Shown here: piece by piece, positions 34,689-44,098 of the stretch
Numbering within the stretch: position 1 is the stretch's first letter
Layout of the letters: each line of letters begins with the position of its first letter
Assembly: GCA_945910005.1 (NCBI GenBank)
Contig: OX246740.1
Span: forward strand, 47,042,224 to 47,106,223
Direction of reading: 5' to 3'
Source of the DNA: Isoperla grammatica
Lineage: Eukaryota; Arthropoda; Insecta; Plecoptera; Perlodidae
Length of the DNA stretch: 64,000 nt
Position numbers and translations under genes: made by a program
The notes under the pieces: model-generated
Told to the model about the DNA's origin: nothing
Databases searched by the model: none
What the model saw: the letters and a program-made list of their open reading frames with translations, nothing else

Positions 34689-35070
34689 AATGTGTGTGTG
34701 TGCGCGTGTGCGTGTGCGTGTGCGTGTGCGTGTGCGTGTGCGTGTGCGTGTGCGTGTGCGTGTGCGTGTGCGTGTGCGTGTGCGTGTGCGTGTGCGTGTG
34801 CGTGTGCGTGTGCGTGTGCGTGTGCGTGTGCGTGTGCGTGTGCGTGTGCGTGTGCGTGTGCGTGTGCGTGTGCGTGTGCGTGTGCGTGTGCGTGTGCGTG
34901 TGCGTGTGCGTGTGCGTGTGCGTGTGCGTGTGCGTGTGCGTGTGCGTGTGCGTGCGCGTGCGCGTGCGCGTGCGCGTGCGCGTGTGCGTGTGCGTGTGCG
35001 TGTGCGTGTGCGTGTGCGTGTGCGTGTGCGTGTGCGTGTGCGTGTGCGTGGGCGTGTGCGTGTGCGTGTG
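34689..35070. repeat. (GTGTGC)n hexanucleotide array
   Basis: About 380 bases of GTGTGC with a small block of GTGCGC variants near 34950-34980 and one GTGGGC near 35048. Because the unit is six bases, all plus frames stay open and give meaningless Cys/Val or Arg/Val proteins. Alternating purine-pyrimidine DNA of this kind can adopt Z-form. Confidence 0.97.
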
Positions 35071-35147
35071 CTGAGTGTGTGCGTGAGAGAGTGTGTGTGT
35101 GCGTGTGCTATGAGTGTATGTGTGAGCGTGAAGAATTGTTTGTTGGT

Positions 35148-35510
35148 TTACACGTTGAACAACCCTGTTTGCAAGTTATACATCTTAAAAATTATGTTTT
35201 TAAAAGCACTTAGTTCTAAATGGTGGATGTCAATGTCATCTTGCTTCTTGACTGCAGCGTTATAAGTGCACATAAGCCTATTTAAACATGAGTATTTATA
35301 AACATCTATTCTACACTTAGGAGTCAGGAACACGTCACGATTCCGGGTATTTTTGTTGGGTACACGGAAATTAAAATCACTGATTACATTTATATCTACC
35401 ATACCACGTAAGATTTTGAACAAGTATATCAGGTCTGTGATTGTTCGCCTATCTTCCAACGTATTGATGTTGTTTTCACGGTTTGTTTTCCAAAAAACAA
35501 TAAACGACAA
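35148..35510 (-). mobile_element. 5'-truncated LINE fragment, C-terminal region of ORF2
   Basis: A 120-codon minus-strand ORF contains LEDRRTITDLIYLFKILRG, then RNTRNRDVF and later LNRLMCTYN and HLELSAFKNII. This order is the thumb-to-C-terminus region common in Jockey/CR1-group non-LTR retrotransposons. The catalytic domain is missing. Its sequence differs from the C-terminus of the element at 43615, so it is another family. Confidence 0.65.
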
Positions 35511-36296
35511 AGACAGTGGTTGGAAGCAGCGAGACGAGATGTCAGTAAGAACCCTATATCAATGACATCGATGTTGTTTTGCTGCCAAGATCATTTCAAT
35601 GTGTTTTATTTTAGATTAGATAATGAACTCAGTCTAGGGATTGGAAGGATAAAAGTTTAAGCGTGTAGTGGTGGGTTAGAGGTTATTAAATTTGTCACAG
35701 GGTTAGCAACTGTAATCACAGTATAATGTGCTGTAATTCAAGTTTTAAATAAATAAAGAGGAATATAATAAAAATTGTGATTTAACATCTGCTTGATCCA
35801 TAAACTAAGTATTGTTTACATTCACAATGTTTTGGGGGGGCATCTGTAGGGAGGGGGGAGGGGGAAGTGTCCATGACCCTCATTCATCCAAGCTCTCGAC
35901 TATCAACAAGACTTCAAGTGTCTTCTTTGCAGCTGTGAGGGAGTACAAGGTCAAGGGAACATTTAAGAAGTGTTGGGACTACTAAACCAGCTCGATATCG
36001 TCACGAAATCTCCCTTTCAAAATGCCACTCAATACGACATGGAATTTCGGGGGGGGGGGGGGGGGGGGGGGCGTATTACTATGTACATATTTTACATATT
36101 ATTTAGTATTACAAAATCAATCATGATGGGATTTGGTTTGGACTTCGGAGATAAATAATTAACAAATCGGAATAATGACGACAAAATTAATGTATGTATT
36201 GTAAGGCACATTGTATTTTATATATAATTTTTTATTGTATAAAATAAATATGATCGTGAGTATAAAAAACAACAAATTATGTGGTAAGACACTAGG

Positions 36297-36458
36297 CTAA
36301 AAGAAGTCAAGAAAATATGTGTGACTGGCATTATTCTTCACATCCCGTAACTCCGCTCCAGTGAAGTGATCATTTCCCGCAAAGAAATTCGCCACCATAA
36401 AACCATCTATCTGCGGTAAATTTGTGCTGTTGGCCTTTGTAAAGCCTCCGTCTGTCAT
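36297..36458 (-). CDS. Small hypothetical ORF beside a CpG-rich patch (53 aa)
   Basis: ATG at 36458 to TAG at 36297. The peptide begins MTDGGFTKANSTNLPQIDGF and has FMVANFFAGNDHF. I have a weak recollection of similar N-termini in repeat-encoded proteins common in arthropod genomes, but I cannot name a family. Upstream on its strand, 36480-36630 is CpG-rich with a CCAAT-type word in CCAATCAG, so it could be a first exon or a remnant of a mobile gene. No donor or downstream exon was found. Confidence 0.3.
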   Translation of the reverse strand: MTDGGFTKANSTNLPQIDGFMVANFFAGNDHFTGAELRDVKNNASHTYFLDFF

Positions 36459-37211
36459 TTTAGTTCATGCAATACGAGCTACTGATAACAACACGACGTT
36501 GGGCGTGAATGATCGCTCATCATGCACTGAAACACAGGTGTAGCAGTCGCGCGCTCGCAGGCCAAACCATCATACTGCGTCACAGAGGCCGCCGACCAAT
36601 CAGCGCGCGTTTCTTCGCGGCAAGAGGAAATTCAAATAAATGTGATATTCAATTCATTATTAGACCCGTTCAATAATAATTTTAAAAAAAAAACTTTTGG
36701 AAATGCAATTGTTGGACACCAGACTATAAAACTAAGTACTTGTTACACTAAAAAAAATCGTATGCATGTTCCCTATTGCACACATTATTTTTTGTTTCGT
36801 GAATTTACCTTTCTTGCTTTTTAGTTATTACTAATGGTTAAACTTAATTAAATATGTACTTGTATACAAATAAGAAAGCATATTTGTGTACTATTTTATT
36901 TTACGTTGTATGTCATCAGTGTTTTTGTTTTGTCTCTTGTTTTTCTAGTAAAACGATTTTATTAAATGACTAGTGTAATCAAAAGTGTGAATTGTTGACT
37001 TTTTTAATTTCCCTTCCTTCCATTGCATTAAATTTTCCTTGACTATGATTTAAGTATTACTTATTGATATTGATATCTTTATTAGCATCTTTGATTGTAA
37101 TGTGCTCATACATTTGTACACAATCTGTGGCTGCTGTAGACTACTTAGAATTAACAGATGAGTATATACTTAAGATTTAGGTAGATTAGATTAGGGTAAC
37201 ATATACACTAA

Positions 37212-37320
37212 AATAACTTAGTAGATAGCATGTTACATAACACATTAAACATAAGACAATTAACAATTGAATAACTTAGTAGATATCATAACATAACACA
37301 TTAAACATAGGACAATTAAC
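37212..37320 (+). repeat. Two-copy tandem repeat of about 55 bp
   Basis: 37212-37269 and 37270-37320 share ATAACTTAGTAGATA, ATAACACATTAAACATA and GACAATTAAC in the same order. They lie about 140 bases beyond the poly(A) signal of cuticle gene A. Not seen behind copies B and C. Confidence 0.85.
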
Positions 37321-37462
37321 ACTAACATTTATCTATTTCCTATTGTTCTAATGAGGGTTTCTTGGTATAAATTAGTTACAAGGTGGAGAAATTAATTGAG
37401 GAATTGTGATAGTTTTATGGTTATGGTATTAAAGGAAATAACCAGATTTCATTGAAAAAGCA

Positions 37463-37468
37463 TTTATT
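37463..37468 (-). other. Poly(A) signal of cuticle gene A
   Basis: Minus-strand AATAAA about 105 bases after the stop of gene A. The whole 3' UTR around it is conserved in copies B (50938-50943) and C (59198-59203). Confidence 0.7.
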
Positions 37469-37571
37469 TTATTATTTGTACAATCTAACGGTAGGGTTGG
37501 CCGTGGTACAGCAGGAGGGTGTTTGAGAGACTAGGGTGGCTTCAGACGGAGGGGCGGGGGGGGGGGGAGCC

Positions 37572-40500
37572 TTAGAGGGCCTTGGTCAGCCTCTCCTTGG
37601 CCTCTACGTGGGCGGCCACGTGGACAGCCCTGGCGGCGGCGACCTCAGCCGTCTCGGCGATGGGGGCGGCGGGGGCGGCGACGGGGCCGACGGGCAGGTT
37701 GGTGGCGGCCACGCGGAATCCGTTGATGGCGTCGGCAGTGTAGTCAACCTGGTAGAAGAGACGGGGGAGTTAGTCGAGAACGGTAGTAACTAGTAACTGT
37801 TATTTAATACATCCTCCACAGGAAACTACCCCTGAACCTCCTTCAGGTGAAAATATTCAAGTTAAATTGATTCACACATGGGAATTTTTAACGCCGTGAT
37901 AATTGGTAAGATAGAACTAATGTTTAAATTACATCTACCTGTTCGATCGGCATGACACTAATAGATATTTTTCTTTTTCAGATTACAAGCAAGTGTCACA
38001 AATTTAACTTCAATGCACTGCTTTGTTTTTGAATAACTGTATAATGCTAATTGTTGAGGAATACATTTCTGTAAACACCGGCACAAGAATCCAAGAAGGA
38101 AGTCACTGAAGAGAATTGCAAAAGTCCTAAAATCTTTACTCAAGACAAGACCGCCTCACTCCGAGGTTCCAACAAATACGTGGAACTTTACAGTAACTTT
38201 GTATCTTCAATGTAACAACGTCTGTAACTAAATCGTGCACATGCGTCGTACCTTCTGGACGAGTCCGTTAGCATCGACGTAGGAATATCCTCCACGAGTG
38301 ACACCGTCGAAAGTCTTGCTCTCAGTCTTAGCAGAGAGACCTCCGTTGTAACCGTAGGTGTACTGGCCGAGCTCATCCTGAGCGTGATATTGGCTGGAGA
38401 CGGCGGCAACTGGGGCTACGGCGGCGTAGGACACTGCGGGGGCAGAGTAGGCGATGGTTTGGGGGGCGGCGTAGGTGTATCCCTTGACGGCGTTGTAGGA
38501 GGTGTAGGCGGGGGCGGCATAGGAGTAGCTAGAGATAGCGGGGGCGGCGTAAGAGTAGCTGGAGACAGCGGGGGCGGAGTACGCAATGGGGGCAGAGTAG
38601 GCAATGGGGGCGTTGTAGGCGACGGGGGCGACGACAGGAGCAGCAATGGGGGTGGCAACCTCAACCTGAAACATTAAATCAAAATATTTAACAATAGTTT
38701 TTTGACGAAAAGTCTGCAAAGTAGTATAATATCATAATTTGTAGCCTGAATAATGAATGCAACGCAGGGCTGCCAAGATTGTGTGAGGGAGGTCCTAGGG
38801 TCTAGTCTACGACGGCCACCTGTGGCGTCCCACCCACCTTGCGGTTCTTGACCTCCTCGAACTTGTTGAGGAACTGAGCGCGGGCCTCGACCACCTCGGG
38901 GGTGTCTTGGACGGGCTCGGGGGCGACCAGGGGGGCGGAGACGGGGGCGGCGGGGGCGACGGGCAGGTTGGTGGCGGCGACGCGGAAACCGTTGGAGTCA
39001 GCGGTGTATTGCACCTTCTGGACCTCACCCTTGCCGTCGACGTAGGAGTAAGCTCCGGCGACGGAGCCGTCGATACCGCGAGACTCGCTCTTGGCGGAGA
39101 GTCCGTCGGTGTAGCCGTAGTTGTATTGTCCTGCAAACACACCCGACATTAGTATATTTAAGGGAGAGGATAAAATGGTTATTCTCCTAAACGTTTATCC
39201 GATACTCACCAAAATTGTCCTAATCATGATTTTAGAAAGCCTGCTGCTCCAATACTGAAGTAAACACAAAACTAACAAACATGTCCTTCGCCTGTCTTTG
39301 AATAATCTTAAGTAACCGTAAAGCATTTTGGTTTAACCTCTAACCAACCACTAAACTTTGTGAACCATTTACCCGTCTCATCCCTAATATATTAACACTG
39401 TCACTAGCCAGGGAACAATCATGTGAAGATGCCGAATGCAACATTGGACATGATCGTGGACAAAATGGTTGGTACTTTCCGGGTAGGTCAGATAAACGTT
39501 ATAACATCGTGGCGTTATGGTAATGAACGTGAAGTTACACATTCTGTGTAGTGATCCCTTGTTGGAAGATTATGTTCTTATTCTCACCAAGAGTGTTCTG
39601 AGCGACGTGCTGGCTGGAGACGGCTACGGGGGCGGAGTACGCGAAAGCGGGGGCGGAGTAGGCGACTGCGGGGGCAGAGTTGTAGTAGGTGGGGCCGCTA
39701 AGGTAGCCTCCTTGCAGGTAGCCGGGGGCGGCAAGGGCGCAGGCCACTAGGGCGGACAGGACAATCTGAAAGAGAAACGGTTGATGTTAGACTATGTGAA
39801 CAACTTGAATCACACGCATTTAATTTTTAGATCAATCAACGAATGTGATAACCCTAATAACGAATATATCCATCATTGTACTAGTAAAGTGTTATTGGTT
39901 CTATGTCCAGTTTCAATGGATATTTACCTATTCAATGTCTCATTTTTCACAATCTATATTTTTCGAAAATATTAGCATGCCCCTCTTTATGAAAGCTAAT
40001 AGGGAAGGCTCACACATTTTTTTTATTTGCTTACTGGTTACCTCAAGTTAAAATAAACGGGAACTAATTGGTTTCGGCTCGAAAGGTGCATTAACATCGC
40101 TTTAACAGCAAGTCAAAGATATTGCTGTCAAAACACGCTCAGAAACGGACCTGCGCCATCTTGCTCGTGATTATAAGGTTCTGACGTCATAACTCTGGAA
40201 ACAATCATGTTTATCATACAAATAGTACTGAAATCCCACAATTTAGTAGATTATTGCTCTCATAAGACTTTAACTGAATCAACGTTTATTTCTAGTTAGT
40301 AAATGAACACTTCTCAGCATTAATTAACAACAATATGTTAAATAATTGCATTATTTTAAACACGTTTTGGTATATACTGTATCAAAATGTATTTTCTGAA
40401 GAAAACAGTGATATAAAAGACATTGTTGTAAAGTCACTGCATCCTAGATATTGTAAAATGTCCAACTTAATATCTTTGATATTATTAAGAATACTTCAAG

Positions 40501-41897
40501 GAGGCAGTTGTTGACCAGAGTTATGACGTCACGAGCCGTTTTTCAATTACGGAGCGGTAAGTTCCAAATTTCAAACTTTAAAGGCTAATAGAATTGGAAA
40601 TATACACTTCTCAGATATAAAAATTATATAGCCCGTACTTTTTGATAATGGCCTTCTGTTTTTAGGTACTTTGAGGAATATTTATTTTTTATGAGCCTTC
40701 CCTAATGTGATTTCACACATTATTATAAACCTTATATTAAGTAAGCTATGGCTTTTCATATGGGATAGACGCAGTTATACATTAGTAAGATGTACAACTG
40801 CTGTATTTTGTAATCCTGAATCTTTAACTTTGGAAGGGCCGGTCTTACGATCTCTTAATAGAAAGAAATTTGATTGGTCATTGCCATGGAGAAAACAAGC
40901 TATTCGACGAATAAGTAGGCTACTTACATGGAGATTGTAAGACTGGACCTAAGTGTGTCGTTTGTCCCCAAACAAAATAAAATGTAATCATGTTTGTAGT
41001 AGTGTGTACATTGTAATACAAATTATTAATATCCAATAAAAATATTGGGAAAAAAATACATGCATAAATATGTAGGGCTAGCTGTTTTGTAATTGTGATT
41101 CATTTGCAAGATTTACAACAAGTAGTGGAATGATAATCGCTAGAGTGACCAAGTGGTTCTGAGCGGCCTTGCCAAGAGGAAGCAAGGCCGACGCAGGTCT
41201 GTTGCACCGAGCAAGTCTACACACAACTCGTTTCTATCCGCGCCAAGTTAAAAAACCGTTGCATTTGTGACGTCGATACGTGTTCAGTGGTCGTGGGTTC
41301 GATCTCACTACCTGTCAGACGACTCTTTGAAAATGAAAAATGGTGAAGTCGGATTATGGAGATAATTTCGAGAGGTTACAAACTTAATTTTTCGGCCAAT
41401 GCAAAAATGCACTTTCTTCTCACAAAATTCATATTGATAGTGCTAATTTATAATATGTAATGTTACATTTCACCATGGGTCAAACTTTTAACAGTATTTT
41501 TTAACACTAGTTTACATATTACCCAATAGTTAATTTGATTTGATTATCGAAACTTGTTTCTATATAGTTGCCAAGGAATTGAAGCGTATTATAACACGTA
41601 TTTGCAATCATTATTTTTGTAGTAATTAAAGTTATTTCAAATTACATGTTTGCTTTCGAATTAGCTTCAAGAAAATATGTAGAACTTTTCTTTTTGCTAA
41701 ATTCGTCCTCTGTGTAACCATCTACAAGAGCTGTTCCACATTTTAGGAGTACGTATTTATTTATGTTGTGTTTAATATAATAATTTATCAGTGCAAAATT
41801 TCCTCTTTACAATTAGAAAATATCTGGTTTTAGATGTAACTGGCATAAAGTTCTCTTCCAAAAAATAAATGTAAAGTGTACTCACCAAACCCCTCAT
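37572..41897 (-). CDS. Cuticle protein A, secreted, two Rebers-Riddiford chitin-binding domains, 357 aa
   Basis: Minus-strand exons: 41897-41886, 39765-39588, 39130-38838, 38665-38252 and 37748-37572 (TAA at 37574-37572). All borders are GT/AG and phases join to 358 codons. The 12-nt exon 1 plus exon 2 encode a signal peptide (MRGLIVLSALVACALAA). After AYSAP-type repeats, exon 3 encodes RR domain 1 (YNYGYTDG, AGAYSYVDGKG, VQYTADSNGFRVAATNLP). Exon 4 holds a second AYSAP/SYSYAAPA-repeat segment and most of RR domain 2, and exon 5 completes it (VDYTADAINGFRVAATNLP). RR domains (chitin_bind_4) bind chitin in the exoskeleton. Codons are strongly C-ending, fitting high expression. This copy has one 20-aa repeat unit fewer in exon 4 than B and C. 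A 701-bp transposon sits in intron 1. Confidence 0.94.
40002..40702. mobile_element. TA-flanked MITE in intron 1 of cuticle gene A
   Basis: Termini GGGAAGGCTCA and TGAGCCTTCCC are inverted and lie inside TA at 40000-40001 and 40703-40704, as for Tc1/mariner-type insertions. The flanks align with uninterrupted DNA in intron 1 of gene B near 53660-53690, so this copy is a post-duplication insertion. Internal inverted words (GACGTCATAACTCTGG and its complement) suggest folded structure. No transposase. Confidence 0.8.
41140..41330 (+). repeat. tRNA-like SINE in intron 1 of cuticle gene A
   Basis: TGACCAAGTGG (41146-41156) resembles an A box and GGTTCGATCTC (41296-41306) matches a B box, but they are about 150 bases apart and no cloverleaf forms, so this is a SINE-like repeat and not a tRNA gene. 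Equivalent copies lie at 53975-54165 (gene B) and, more diverged, 62545-62740 (gene C). Confidence 0.5.
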
Positions 41898-42175
41898 GTT
41901 GTATGTGTAGTTTAGCGCTGCTGGTATTCCAGTACTCGCTACCTGCTTCTGTGTACCATCGTCCCTGTTCACCCGGCTTATATACACCCGACCCGACAAA
42001 TTCCCCCACCTAGCGTTATTGGCGACAGAAGAGTCTGATAAACCATCCTTAATGCTGACCCCGCCCTCGACAACTAGTCCAGACAATTTCAGCGTCTACG
42101 TGTACGCCACACATAGCGGTATTAGTTGCAGACGGGGCGACAAGACTTCGATATTCGCAGCAGCTGACTGTTGGC
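41898..42175 (-). promoter_or_regulatory. Promoter of cuticle gene A with TATA box
   Basis: TATATAAG on the minus strand at 41984-41977 lies 80 bases before the ATG, which predicts a transcription start near 41950 and a 5' UTR of about 50 bases. The block 41898-42175 is nearly identical to 54791-55060 upstream of gene B, much more so than DNA further upstream, which marks the conserved regulatory segment. Confidence 0.8.
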
Positions 42176-43614
42176 CTGCGCGTGTCTTGATAAGTTGTGT
42201 ACTGTGCCGATAACGGAATTCTTAGAACTCGAATATTTTGAAAAAGAATGAAAACTTTGGTTAAGAAAATACTTTTTGACGAATGTATCCGTTTTTTAAA
42301 ATGATTTTGCAAGAATTAATGTTGAGCCACATTGTGATTGATTATTGTTGGCGATATATGAAGTATTTTTTGAGTGATATATTAGCATCATGACTCAAAA
42401 CTACAATGTTTATTTCTCAATTTTATTTGGCTGCGAGTTATGAAATATGTTTTTTTGGAAGATGCTTTTTTTAATTTTGTCTTTAAATGTTATACATGTA
42501 CTGTTTCATGTTTGATTGTGTGACAGTTCTTTAGAGGTGAAGAATTCAATTCAAAACTTTGGTGTTTAACATGTAGAAATTCCAAACATTTGTACTGGTA
42601 CCACATTGGCCTATGTGTCTCCGGACTTTTTTTTTAAATTATTTTATCTTTTACGTATGTTTGTTAGTTAGTTAGTTCGTGTTTAAGGGCACACAACGAC
42701 GTGGTTATTAGTGCCCGATCGTATGTTTGTGTTAGCCTGTTTTGTAGGAATATTTTGAACATTTTGTGTTTTCCCGAATATTTACAATGAAGTTAGTGTT
42801 CTCAAAAAAAATGTATTTGTATGTAGGATACGTTTATTGTAATTCAAAATTTAAGATTATTTTAGAAGTTCCAGCACTATGTAAGATTGCATACCAGAGA
42901 ACGGAAATTTTACAAGTTTATTTCCAAATCTGTCTGCCTTTTCACGAGTGAATTTGCGTGAGCTTATTTCTGTTCGAGAGCGTTATCCAGATTTATTACT
43001 AGATGCCTATCTCAACAACGTGTAAAACTTGTTACAGCGTTATTCCGTGCTTCTCTACTTATGCCTCTGGCGTTCATGTGTTGAAAATACGCACATGATT
43101 GCTTTAGTGTGCTTATATTATATAGCTTATATCAAATACCCAGGGCACAAACACTGTGAAATCGCACAAAGAACACAGGTCTACAAATCGTTCCACAAAG
43201 TAGTCTGAATAATTAATTTGTGACCAGTATCACCATCTTCCTAGATATTTAACTACAATAATTTTTATGTAAAATGGTAAGAATTATTGTGGTAAGCCTT
43301 GATAAATGCCTAGAAGTGTTTTGACATTATAGTTGTAGGTGGTTGTTGGTAAAATCTGGTAGCTTTGATCTCTTTTTGATATAGATTACCTGCTTTAATG
43401 GAATTTTTTAAATCTTGTACCAAGCGTTTTACCACAGGGGATTTTGTATTTCTTTTTTTATTGTGGTGGACAACGTAAAGTTGAGAATGCACGATCTTAT
43501 GGATGAAACATAGACGTTGTTTATAGTTCTCTTTGACTTATTTCATCAAGAATGCTCTACGTGCCAGCGAAGATTACAAACTAGGGTCTAGTTTGTAATT
43601 TTTGGTGCCAGTAT
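42176..43614. other. A-B spacer, first part, homologous to the B-C spacer
   Basis: Aligns collinearly with about 55060-56455 with many substitutions and small indels. No exons are seen; the ORFs here are short and not conserved in frame with the paralogous spacer. The 36-bp hairpin insertion near 43573 is the main structural difference. Confidence 0.7.
43561..43611. repeat. Small hairpin insertion flanked by GTGCCAG
   Basis: Arms ATTACAAACTAG (43573-43584) and its exact complement (43588-43599) are separated by three bases. GTGCCAG occurs at 43561-43567 and 43605-43611. The paralogous spacer near 56440 has a single GTGCTAG at this point and no hairpin. Confidence 0.85.
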
Positions 43615-44098
43615 AGAGGAGTCTCTCACGAGAGCGAGACACGAGCTACTAACAGTCGTTCAAAAGACAGTCGGACCCCGTAATTGTTGGACACAGGATG
43701 GAACGATCGTGGCCTTTCAAGACAACCGCAAGGTATTCTTACACAAAAGGGCGGATATAATAAAATTGAACAATATGGTTTTCCAACCAACAACTAAATA
43801 GAGTGATGAGACTTCTCGATATCTTGTTCCTATTTTTGTTCTATCCTAGGCCTACATCAGAGTAGCTTTTTAATGTGTACTTTATATTTAATTGTAGGGT
43901 AGACTTATAATTATTATTTAACTCTACTAGCTAAACAACTCTCTAGGCAAGTCTATACTTGATTGCTTGGTTACAAGTTCCTATACCTGTTACTTTAGTT
44001 TAGGGTTAGATTAATCTTGGGCCTAGGTAGGTTAGGCTTATTTTCTTCATTTTATATAATAAAATTATCGCATTGTTCCTGTTCTAAGAATAAGAACA

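Noticed and set aside
34690..35265. Overlapping 130-191 aa ORFs of Cys-Val, Arg-Val or Ala-Cys
   Set aside because: Direct translations of the GTGTGC array in three frames.
37212..37320. Tandem repeat as a CRISPR-like array
   Set aside because: Only two units, no spacers, eukaryotic context.
41140..41330. A tRNA gene (A and B boxes visible)
   Set aside because: Boxes are about 150 bases apart and no cloverleaf or acceptor stem can be formed; repeated copies point to a SINE.
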